DNA of 30,783 bases from CAYLWN01 sp964387625. GTDB taxonomy: Bacteria > Patescibacteriota > Microgenomatia > UBA10105. The position numbers and the translations under genes are program-made. The stretch is from NCBI GenBank assembly GCA_964387625.1, contig CAYLWN010000010.1, positions 1 through 30,783 on the forward strand, written 5' to 3'. This document shows positions 1 through 6,450 of this stretch, piece after piece; position 1 is the stretch's first letter, and the number at the start of each line of letters is the position of its first letter. The notes under the pieces are model-generated. The model worked only from the letters and a program-made list of their open reading frames with translations, was not told where the DNA came from and ran no database searches.

Positions 1-1221
1 GAAAATCCGGAACTGGTAAAAAAAGGTGTAACAGCTAAAGGTTATTCTAGTGAGACAGTTGATGAAGTGATTAAGCTAGACGTGCAAAGACGAAATTTAA
101 TTGGTCAATCTGAAACTTTGCGTGCGCAAAGAAATCAATTAACTAAAAATGATATTGAAAAAGGAAAACTTATCAAACAACAATTAAAAAATATTGAACC
201 GGAATTAAAAACTTTAGAAATAAAATTAGCAGAAGTTTTAAATACAATTCCCAATTTACCATTTGATTTTGTGCCTCAAGGAAAAGGTGAACAGGATAAT
301 GTTGAGGTAAAAAAGTGGGGAGATATCAGAGAATTTTCATTTTCACCGAAAGATCATTTGGAATTAGGGAAAAATTTGAATATTTTGGATTTTGAAACTG
401 GAGCAAAAGTTGTTGGATCCAATTTTTATTATTTATACAGAGATGGTGCAATGTTGGAACTGGCTTTGGTAAGTTATGCTATGAAACTTTTGGAAAAAGA
501 AGGATTTATTCCGGTTATTACTCCAGATTTGGCAAAACCCAGATTTTATTTGGGAACCGGTTATGCGCCTCGTGGAAAAGAAGCCCAAACATATGTAGTG
601 AGTGATGAAACAGGAGAAAATAAATTAGGTTTGATTGCCACAGCAGAAGTGACATTAGCAGGAAAACATGCTGATGAAATAATTCCGGTAGATAAATTAC
701 CATTAAAATATGTGGGATATTCTCATTGTTTCAGGCAAGAGGGTGGATCATATGGTAAATATTCTAGGGGTTTATACCGCGTACATCAATTTACCAAAGT
801 AGAAATGTTTATTTATTGTACGTCGGAAGAATCGAACAATTTACATGAGTACATTTTGTCATTGGAAGAAAAAATTTATCAAAATTTAGGAATACCATAT
901 AGAATTTTAGAAATGTGTAGCGGGGATTTAGGTGCTATGGCTGCCAGAAAATTTGATATTGAAGCTTGGATGCCCGGAAGAAATGATTATGGAGAAGTAA
1001 CTTCAACCTCAAATTGTACGGATTATCAAGCCAGAAATTTAAACATTAAATACAAAACCAAAGAGGGCAATACTGCATATGTACATATGTTAAATGGTAC
1101 AGCATTGGCAACCTCAAGACTGCCAATAGCGATAATGGAAAATTATCAAAACGAAGATGGTTCAATATCTATTCCTGATGAATTGCAGACATTTATGGGT
1201 AAAGAAAAAATTCTTCCTTAA
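1..1221 (+). CDS. serS: Seryl-tRNA synthetase, 5'-truncated by window edge
   Basis: Class II aminoacyl-tRNA synthetase that charges tRNA-Ser with serine. The frame is open from base 1, and its first codons (ENPELVKKG) match the start of the SerRS N-terminal region, so only roughly the first ten residues lie outside the window. A GTG at 67 is an internal valine, not the start. The N-terminal third is the charged, helical tRNA-binding arm. Class II motif 2 is clear (FRQEGG followed by RGLYRVHQFTKVEMF, about 727-810), and motif 3 lies near 1096-1130 (NGTALATSRL followed by AIMENYQ). Motif 3 reads ALATSR where many bacterial enzymes have GLAVGR, but the key arginine is kept. It ends at a TAA and converges with the minus-strand ligase gene. 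Confidence 0.96.
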   Translation, partial: ENPELVKKGVTAKGYSSETVDEVIKLDVQRRNLIGQSETLRAQRNQLTKNDIEKGKLIKQQLKNIEPELKTLEIKLAEVLNTIPNLPFDFVPQGKGEQDNVEVKKWGDIREFSFSPKDHLELGKNLNILDFETGAKVVGSNFYYLYRDGAMLELALVSYAMKLLEKEGFIPVITPDLAKPRFYLGTGYAPRGKEAQTYVVSDETGENKLGLIATAEVTLAGKHADEIIPVDKLPLKYVGYSHCFRQEGGSYGKYSRGLYRVHQFTKVEMFIYCTSEESNNLHEYILSLEEKIYQNLGIPYRILEMCSGDLGAMAARKFDIEAWMPGRNDYGEVTSTSNCTDYQARNLNIKYKTKEGNTAYVHMLNGTALATSRLPIAIMENYQNEDGSISIPDELQTFMGKEKILP

Positions 1222-1225
1222 AATT

Positions 1226-1342
1226 AATCCATCTTCGCAAAACTATTTTATTAAAAGATTTTAACAAAATTAATTATTTGCTTCGGTGGATTTCAACTCC
1301 AATATATATTGTTTTTGGAAGTCCCATTTGTAAAGCATGGGG
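1226..1342. other. Structured intergenic region between convergent genes
   Basis: This gap separates the convergent serS and ATP-grasp genes. It holds an imperfect hairpin (AATCCA 1226-1231 with TGGATT 1287-1292, plus GCAAA 1237-1241 with TTTGC 1277-1281) and a second small hairpin (TCCCAT 1322-1327 with ATGGGG 1337-1342). TTTCAACTC occurs twice, at about 1291 and 1345. Neither hairpin has a convincing T-run, so I do not call a terminator. Confidence 0.3.
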
Positions 1343-1346
1343 AGTT

Positions 1347-2390
1347 TCAACTCTTAACATTGGTAAAAGGTAATAATTTTTTTCCGGCAGCATCTCTGAC
1401 AGTATTTAACAATAATCTTTTTAATACCAAAGAAAATGAAACACCGTAAAGGTCCAAAATTGCGCCCAATGCTGATCCGGTTTCTTTAGGACCCAAGAAA
1501 GGATTACTATTGGAATCTAAGAAATAATATCTGCCTGAATTATCAAGCCTAATATCAAATTTTCCATAATCATACATATCGGTAATTTCAAAAGCACGTT
1601 TTACATATTCAGTTAATAACGGGTCTTTAAATTTTTGATAAGAAATTGCATTATTATTTTCGGGTAACCATTGCATGTCAAATGAAACATAAGAGTATTT
1701 TGAATTTTCCTGATTATTAAAAATTTTTTCAGCTAAATAGACTTTTTTATTCAATCCTTCAAGTAAAATTGCAGTGATTTCTCTGCCAACAATAAATTCC
1801 TCAACTAAAACAGGCTGTTCATAAGTGTTAATTAAAAATCTTAACCGTTTACGTAATTCCTTTTCATTTTCAGAAACAGCATCTTTGGTAATTTCAACAC
1901 TCCCATGAATTTCATTTAACTTTGATATCAAAGGATATCTAAGGGTTGGATCAATAGGATCAGAAGATGAATTAAATAACTGATACCTGGGTATTGGAAC
2001 TCCATTTTGTTCAAACAATTTTTTTACTAAAAATTTATTGTATGAAAGAGATTCTCCCAATATTCCGGTACCGGTATATGGAATATCTAAGATTTCCAAA
2101 ATTCCCGGGATGCCTGATGCGAGGTATTCATTGCCTTTGACAGAACCGACTAAATTAATCACAACTTGCGGTCGGTACCGGCGTAATTTTTCTGCCAATG
2201 ACGCATTCCCGGGATAATATTTAATATTAATACCCAATTTTTTAATAAAATTTCCAATAACCACAGCATCAGAAAACGCATTTTTTTCCGTAATATATTG
2301 GGCCATTGTTGGAAAATATGATCTTTTTACGTCACTATAAATAATTCCGGCTTTTTGTGGCAGGAAACCATTAGAAGATTTTTTTATCAT
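1347..2390 (-). CDS. D-alanine-D-alanine ligase-like ATP-grasp protein
   Basis: ATP-grasp ligase of the Ddl type, which would join two D-alanines for peptidoglycan precursors; the exact substrate is not proven. Seen in order: an N-terminal domain beginning KAGIIYSD, a Ddl-like segment GIPGILEILDIPYTGTG, a central ATP-grasp segment (HGSVEIT, then VEEFIVGREITAILLEG) and the C-terminal metal-binding segment (FDIRLDNSG, then DSNSNPFLGP). The last replaces the usual Glu-x-Asn-x-x-Pro-Gly with Asp-x-Asn-x-Asn-Pro-Phe, so this is a divergent member. I start it at the ATG at 2388-2390. The frame continues to an ATG at 2444, but those 18 extra codons lie inside a dispersed two-hairpin repeat, and Ddl homology begins only after residue 30 of the longer version. 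It is transcribed divergently from the methyltransferase gene. Confidence 0.8.
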   Translation of the reverse strand: MIKKSSNGFLPQKAGIIYSDVKRSYFPTMAQYITEKNAFSDAVVIGNFIKKLGINIKYYPGNASLAEKLRRYRPQVVINLVGSVKGNEYLASGIPGILEILDIPYTGTGILGESLSYNKFLVKKLFEQNGVPIPRYQLFNSSSDPIDPTLRYPLISKLNEIHGSVEITKDAVSENEKELRKRLRFLINTYEQPVLVEEFIVGREITAILLEGLNKKVYLAEKIFNNQENSKYSYVSFDMQWLPENNNAISYQKFKDPLLTEYVKRAFEITDMYDYGKFDIRLDNSGRYYFLDSNSNPFLGPKETGSALGAILDLYGVSFSLVLKRLLLNTVRDAAGKKLLPFTNVKS

Positions 2391-2395
2391 ATTTT

Positions 2396-2505
2396 TAGAG
2401 CCTGTTTGAAAAGTTCTTTTATTACCTTTGAAAAAACTTTTCATTACAGTCTCTTAAGAAGCTGTTTTACATTTAAATTCCAGTTTTCAAAAACAGCTTC
2501 TAAGG
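2396..2505. repeat. Two-hairpin dispersed element, copy A
   Basis: The first hairpin has outer arms AGAGCCTGT (2397-2405) and ACAGTCTCT, and an inner 9-bp stem TGAAAAGTT (2407-2415) with AACTTTTCA (2435-2443). The second hairpin is a perfect 12-bp stem, AGAAGCTGTTTT (2457-2468) with AAAACAGCTTCT (2490-2501). The same arrangement with nearly the same arm sequences recurs at 13098-13171. Loops and inner stems differ between the copies while the boundaries are shared, which suggests a mobile or amplified palindromic element rather than chance. Confidence 0.65.
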
Positions 2506-2622
2506 TAATTCGTGGACAGTTAAAAGCAGGAAATCAAATTAAATCAAAAATAATTGATTTGGTTACCATATTAGAGTTTTTTTATATATTGTCAAGGATA
2601 AAACGCTAAAAATTTTGTACAA

Positions 2623-2628
2623 TATAAT
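2623..2628 (+). promoter_or_regulatory. -10 box giving a leaderless methyltransferase mRNA
   Basis: A perfect TATAAT ends five bases before the ATG at 2634, so transcription would begin at or within the start codon. No good -35 hexamer is seen at 16-18 bp, so the call rests on the -10 box and its position, which matches two other genes in this window. Confidence 0.45.
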
Positions 2629-2633
2629 CATAT

Positions 2634-3269
2634 ATGAATTTTTTATCATATTTCTGGCCTCAAAAAATTGCATCGTTTCATTCAGCTTATAACGGTGAAA
2701 TTAAAGTCATTGAATTTTTAAGAAGCAGATATATTGAATCCGGAGGCCTAATGCAATCAGGTAAATTTTTGGAAAAACTTTACCAAAAAGGTATAAATAA
2801 ATTAAAAATTCCTGATGATGGTATAAAGCAAATTTTAGTTTTAGGTTTAGGTGGAGGGTCAGTTATAAAAGTACTCCAGAAGAAATTTAATTACTGCCAA
2901 ATTACCGGTGTAGATATAGATGAAATGATGGTGAATGCCGGGAAAAAATATTTAGGCTTAGGTGATATTAAAGATTTGCAAATAATAATTTCGGATGCCA
3001 ATGATTTTATAGAACAAGATCAAAATAAATATGATTTGATTTTTGTAGATTTATACAAGGGTTATGATATCCCTGCTCAATTTGAAACTTTAGACTTTTT
3101 TAAAAAATTACAGCAATTAAAGACTGAAAACGGATATGTTATTTTTAACCGTCTTTACATCCAATCGCATGTTTTTGAAGCTAGTAAATTTCTTGACAAA
3201 CTTAAAAATTTATTTCACTATGTAAATACTGCTAAGATTTATTCAAATTTATTAATTTGTGTTAAATAG
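2634..3269 (+). CDS. Spermidine synthase-like class I methyltransferase fold protein
   Basis: A 211-residue Rossmann-fold protein of the spermidine synthase/SAM-methyltransferase superfamily. Seen: the nucleoside-binding glycine loop LVLGLGGGSV (about residues 68-77), the acidic end of strand 2 (GVDIDEMMV), the DAND motif near 120 and YDLIFVDLYKG near 133-143. It is shorter than true spermidine synthases (about 280 residues) and lacks an obvious full N-terminal beta domain, although SGGLMQSG resembles the substrate-gate region. Polyamine synthesis is possible, but substrate and reaction are not established. The start is the ATG just after a TATAAT box. It is probably monocistronic, followed by a strong hairpin with a T-run. 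Confidence 0.8.
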   Translation: MNFLSYFWPQKIASFHSAYNGEIKVIEFLRSRYIESGGLMQSGKFLEKLYQKGINKLKIPDDGIKQILVLGLGGGSVIKVLQKKFNYCQITGVDIDEMMVNAGKKYLGLGDIKDLQIIISDANDFIEQDQNKYDLIFVDLYKGYDIPAQFETLDFFKKLQQLKTENGYVIFNRLYIQSHVFEASKFLDKLKNLFHYVNTAKIYSNLLICVK

Positions 3270-3393
3270 CCTGCTCTGCCAGATACCGTCCGGTATCTGG
3301 CTTAACTTTTTTTATCAAATCTTCAATTTCTTTTAAAAATAAACTTCTATGAGACCTGAATTCGTGGTAAAATAAAGCATTGATATTAGTCAT
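3262..3393 (-). CDS. Small ORF of 43 codons, unknown, doubtful
   Basis: An ATG-initiated minus-strand frame starts inside the REP-like element and ends in TAA overlapping the last codons of the methyltransferase gene. The predicted peptide has a charged, helix-like middle (FLKEIEDLIKKVKPDTG). I recognise no family. Part of it is the transcription terminator hairpin read as codons, which speaks for a chance frame or a decayed gene end. It is listed because its composition looks protein-like. Confidence 0.2.
   Translation of the reverse strand: MTNINALFYHEFRSHRSLFLKEIEDLIKKVKPDTGRYLAEQAI
3278..3313 (+). terminator. Rho-independent terminator after methyltransferase gene
   Basis: GCCAGATACC (3278-3287), loop GTCC, GGTATCTGGC (3292-3301), then a run of seven T at 3307-3313. 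The 10-bp GC-containing stem is perfect and lies nine bases after the upstream stop codon. Confidence 0.8.
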
Positions 3394-3453
3394 GCTGAAC
3401 TTGTTTCAGCATCTAATTCAATAAACTAGATCCCGAAATAAATTCGGGATGAC
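3389..3453. repeat. REP-like palindromic element upstream of secA
   Basis: Outer ends GTCAT (3389-3393) and ATGAC (3449-3453) enclose two small hairpins: GCTGAA with TTCAGC, and CCCGAA with TTCGGG. Sequences of this kind (a GTCAT end followed by a short hairpin) are common dispersed palindromes in many bacterial genomes. It ends six bases before the secA ATG, so it would be transcribed as most of the secA leader or would sit over its promoter. Confidence 0.7.
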
Positions 3454-3459
3454 ATATAT

Positions 3460-6222
3460 ATGTTTAAATTCTTATCCCGTTTTTTAGATTCAAACGAAAA
3501 GCAAATATCGAAACTTAAATCAATAGTTGAAAATATCAATTCTTTCGATGATCAAATGCGCGGTCTTAAAGACAGTGAGTTTGCGAAGAAAACTTTAGAA
3601 TTCAAAAAAAGATTGGATAATGACGAAGCTGTAGATGATTTATTACCTGAGGCATATGCATTAATCAGAGAAGCTTCAAGAAGAACCATTGGTGAACGGC
3701 CTTATGATGTTCAGCTAATTGCTGCAATTGCTCTGCATCAGGGAAAAGTTGCTGAACAAAAAACAGGTGAAGGTAAAACATTGTCAGCATCTTTACCTTT
3801 ATATTTGAATTCTTTGACCGGTCGTGGCGTTCATTTGGTGACGGTCAATGATTACTTGGCACGGGTAGGTGCAGGTTGGATGGGACCGGTCTTTGATCTC
3901 TTGGGTCTTAAAGTCGGAACCATTATTCATGACCAATCTTTTATTTATGATGCTGCTTTTAAAGATGAAAGTGCTGCTGACTGGCGTTTAAGTCATTTAA
4001 GACCAGTTTCTCGGAAAGAAGCCTATTTGGCAGATGTAACTTACGGTATTAACAGCGAATTTGGTTTTGATTATTTACGGGATAACATGGTATCAGATGT
4101 AAAACAATGTGTGCAAAGAAATTTCCACTATGCAATAGTTGATGAAGTAGATTCAGTTTTGATAGATGAAGCCAGAACACCGCATATTATTTCTGCTCCT
4201 GATATGGAGCCGACACAAAAATATTTTGATATAGCAAGGTTGGTTGCAAGATTAAGTGAAGGTGATTTCTCAATTGATGAAAAAATGCGTACTGCACATT
4301 TGACTGAAGACGGAATTAAAAAAGTAGAAAACATGTTAAATATTCCTAATTTATATGAAAAAGATTTTCAAACCGTACATTTGATTGAAGCTGCTTTAAA
4401 AGCCCGGACATTATTCCGTAGGGAAAAAGAATATATAGTACGCGATAATCAGGTGATTATTGTTGATGAATTTACAGGCAGGCTTTTGGTGGGTAGAAGA
4501 TTTTCAGAAGGATTACATCAGGCAATAGAAGCTAAAGAGGGTGTGACAATTCAACAGGAATCAAAAACACTTGCTACAGTTTCACTCCAAAATTATTTCC
4601 GGATGTATAAAAAATTAGCTGGTATGACTGGTACTGCGGCTACAGAAGCTGAAGAATTTCATAAAATTTACAATCTTGATGTGTTAGCTATCCCAACTAA
4701 TGAGCCGATGATCAGAATTGACAATACTGATATGGTTTATAAAACTTCGCAGGCTAAATATCAGGCAGTTGTTGATGAAATTGCCCAAATTTATAAAAAA
4801 GGTCAACCAATTCTAGTAGGTACAACTTCTATTGAGCATAATGAAAATATTTCTAAATTGTTGAACAAAAAAGGAGTTCCTCATAATTTATTAAATGCCA
4901 AAAATCATGAAAAAGAAGCTCTAATTATCAGTCAAGCAGGACAAAAAGGAGCAGTCACAGTTGCTACTAATATGGCAGGCCGGGGAGTAGATATTATTTT
5001 AGGCGGAGCCATGCCTAATAAATCTGAACCAAATTATAAAGAAAAAACTAAAATTTGGGAAAAAACCCATAAAGATGTAGTGAAATTAGGCGGTTTACAT
5101 GTAATTGGTACTGAACGTCATGAATCCAGAAGAATAGATAATCAGTTGCGGGGTCGGGCAGGCCGGCAGGGAGACCCAGGTTCTACCAGATTTTTTGTTT
5201 CTTTGGAAGATGAAATCATGAGACTTTTTGGCGGTGATCAGGTGGCTCGTCTTATGACAGTGTTTAAATTACCGGAAGATGTGCCATTAGAGCATCCAAT
5301 GGTATCCAAAGCGATTGAGCAAGCGCAAATAAAAGTTGAAGGTTTCAATTTTGATTCACGCAAACATTTAGTTGATTATGATGATGTATTAAATAAACAA
5401 AGGGAAATTATTTATAAACGCCGTAAAGGAATTTTAGAAGGTGAAAATTTTAAAGAAGAAATATTGGAAATGTTATCTGCACAAATAGCTTCTATTGTAA
5501 ATGCATATGCAGATGATAGGGAAAATATTGAAAGAGAAAAAATTATTTTAGAATTTGTTTCAATTGTTCCCTTTGATGCAAATTCTCAAACACAATTAAT
5601 CAGGCAATTGGAACAAATGGGAACCTCTGGAGAAATTGATGAATTTTTAAATAAATTGATCACAGATTTATATCAAAAACGTGAACAACAATTTAGTCAG
5701 GAATTAATGAGACAGATAGAAAGATGGGTAACCTTAACTACAATTGATAATTTATGGATGGATCATTTGGACGCAATTGATGATTTACGGGAAGGAATTG
5801 GGTTACGTGGTTATGGTCAAATGGATCCATTGGTTGAATATAAAAATGAAGCATTTTCTATGTTTGAGAGATTGATGAATCAAATAGATAATGAAATTAC
5901 GCATAGAATTTTCCGGGCTCAAGTACAGTTGTCACCTGAACAGGAAGAGGCAATGCGCCGACAACAAAGGGAAATGGTAAGAAACTTGCCGATGCAAACA
6001 AAAATAGTTGCAAACAAGATCGCAGGGAAAACTAAATCAGATGATTTATTATCCAGTTTAGTTCAAAAAGATTCAAAATTGGTAAAATTTGCCAAAAATC
6101 AAATTGATGAAAGAAATAAATCTCCGGAAAATTTCAAAGTCAATAAAATTGGCCGCAATGATCCTTGTCCCTGCGGGTCAGGAAAAAAATATAAAAAATG
6201 CCACTATCCAGATTACGGTTAA
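3460..6222 (+). CDS. secA: Preprotein translocase ATPase SecA
   Basis: Motor ATPase that drives unfolded preproteins through SecYEG at the cytoplasmic membrane. The 920 residues are full length. Walker A TGEGKT is at 102-107, the conserved FGFDYLRDNM near 201-210, and the DEAD-like box VDEVDSVLIDEARTP at 227-241. The second RecA domain has GTTSIEHNE, ATNMAGRGVDI and GGLHVIGTERHESRRIDNQLRGRAGRQGD (quoted in overlapping family motifs). The helical scaffold contains WMDHLDAIDDLREGI. The C-terminus is a zinc-binding SEC-C motif with Cys903, Cys905, Cys914 and His915, which usually binds SecB and phospholipids. No Shine-Dalgarno is visible before the ATG. The surface proteins at the right of the window are expected clients of this pathway. 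Confidence 0.98.
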   Translation: MFKFLSRFLDSNEKQISKLKSIVENINSFDDQMRGLKDSEFAKKTLEFKKRLDNDEAVDDLLPEAYALIREASRRTIGERPYDVQLIAAIALHQGKVAEQKTGEGKTLSASLPLYLNSLTGRGVHLVTVNDYLARVGAGWMGPVFDLLGLKVGTIIHDQSFIYDAAFKDESAADWRLSHLRPVSRKEAYLADVTYGINSEFGFDYLRDNMVSDVKQCVQRNFHYAIVDEVDSVLIDEARTPHIISAPDMEPTQKYFDIARLVARLSEGDFSIDEKMRTAHLTEDGIKKVENMLNIPNLYEKDFQTVHLIEAALKARTLFRREKEYIVRDNQVIIVDEFTGRLLVGRRFSEGLHQAIEAKEGVTIQQESKTLATVSLQNYFRMYKKLAGMTGTAATEAEEFHKIYNLDVLAIPTNEPMIRIDNTDMVYKTSQAKYQAVVDEIAQIYKKGQPILVGTTSIEHNENISKLLNKKGVPHNLLNAKNHEKEALIISQAGQKGAVTVATNMAGRGVDIILGGAMPNKSEPNYKEKTKIWEKTHKDVVKLGGLHVIGTERHESRRIDNQLRGRAGRQGDPGSTRFFVSLEDEIMRLFGGDQVARLMTVFKLPEDVPLEHPMVSKAIEQAQIKVEGFNFDSRKHLVDYDDVLNKQREIIYKRRKGILEGENFKEEILEMLSAQIASIVNAYADDRENIEREKIILEFVSIVPFDANSQTQLIRQLEQMGTSGEIDEFLNKLITDLYQKREQQFSQELMRQIERWVTLTTIDNLWMDHLDAIDDLREGIGLRGYGQMDPLVEYKNEAFSMFERLMNQIDNEITHRIFRAQVQLSPEQEEAMRRQQREMVRNLPMQTKIVANKIAGKTKSDDLLSSLVQKDSKLVKFAKNQIDERNKSPENFKVNKIGRNDPCPCGSGKKYKKCHYPDYG

Positions 6223-6278
6223 AAAATTAGTTTATCTTTCAGAAATATTTATCAATATAATTATCTTTGACAGAAGAA

Positions 6279-6311
6279 ATACTCTTGACAGAAGAACGGT
6301 AATAAGAGTAT
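6279..6311. promoter_or_regulatory. Operator-like dyad and direct repeat over the pur promoter
   Basis: Perfect 8-bp inverted repeat ATACTCTT (6279-6286) and AAGAGTAT (6304-6311) with a 17-base spacer. It overlaps both proposed promoter hexamers. A 12-bp direct repeat TTGACAGAAGAA occurs at 6267-6278 and 6285-6296. This is a plausible binding site for a repressor of the purine operon; it does not match the PurBox I know from Bacillus. Confidence 0.4.
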
Positions 6312-6314
6312 GTT
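6285..6314 (+). promoter_or_regulatory. Probable promoter of the purine operon
   Basis: -35 TTGACA (6285-6290), 18-base spacer, -10 TATGTT (6309-6314). Transcription would start near 6321 and give a leader of about 130 bases containing the hairpins described at 6331-6405 and 6416-6445. Confidence 0.45.
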
Positions 6315-6330
6315 GAAAATATTAATGCAT

Positions 6331-6405
6331 TTGTTTCCACTTGCCGGAAACAATATTGTATAACCCTAAGGCAAATTATGGACAATATTTTTATTGTTCT
6401 TTTTT
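6331..6405 (+). promoter_or_regulatory. Candidate structured leader RNA (riboswitch-like) of purF
   Basis: Hairpin P1: TTGTTTCC (6331-6338) with GGAAACAA (6346-6353). Hairpin P2: ATATTGT (6353-6359) with ACAATAT (6382-6388), extended inside by ATAA (6360-6363) with TTAT (6376-6379). The P1 loop TTGCC (6341-6345) is complementary to GGCAA (6370-6374) in the P2 loop, allowing a loop-loop kiss. A competing hairpin, GGACAATA (6380-6387) with TATTGTTC (6392-6399) followed by six T, uses the 3' strand of P2. The layout fits an aptamer plus expression platform. It does not match the purine, ZTP, PRPP or preQ1 consensus as I remember them. Confidence 0.4.
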
Positions 6406-6415
6406 AATTTTTTCC

Positions 6416-6445
6416 AAGCCTCATGATCAACTATGAGGTTTTTTT
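6416..6445 (+). terminator. Intrinsic terminator/attenuator immediately before purF
   Basis: Stem AAGCCTCAT (6416-6424) with ATGAGGTTT (6433-6441, including one G-T pair), loop of eight, and a run of seven T at 6439-6445. It ends only five bases before the purF ATG at 6451 and nearly 200 bases after secA. It could terminate secA read-through, but its position leaves little room for another promoter, so a regulated attenuator is at least as likely. Confidence 0.7.
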
Positions 6446-6450
6446 ATTTT

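Noticed and set aside
1290..1354. Repeated TTTCAACTC, considered as CRISPR repeat remnants
   Set aside because: Only two copies of nine bases, no regular spacer or longer repeat.
2355..2609. Plus-strand frame between the ATP-grasp and methyltransferase genes
   Set aside because: It runs through the two-hairpin repeat and antisense to the ATP-grasp gene start; no homology or composition of a real protein.
6089..6316. Plus-strand frame overlapping the end of secA
   Set aside because: Out-of-frame read of the SEC-C tail and the purF promoter region.
6331..6390. Match to a known purine or preQ1 riboswitch
   Set aside because: CTAAGG and an AT-rich stem recall preQ1-I and purine riboswitch pieces, but the conserved core residues of either class are absent.
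6433..6450. Earlier in-frame ATG for purF
   Set aside because: It lies in the 3' arm of the terminator stem, and the ATG at 6451 gives the expected short propeptide before the catalytic cysteine.
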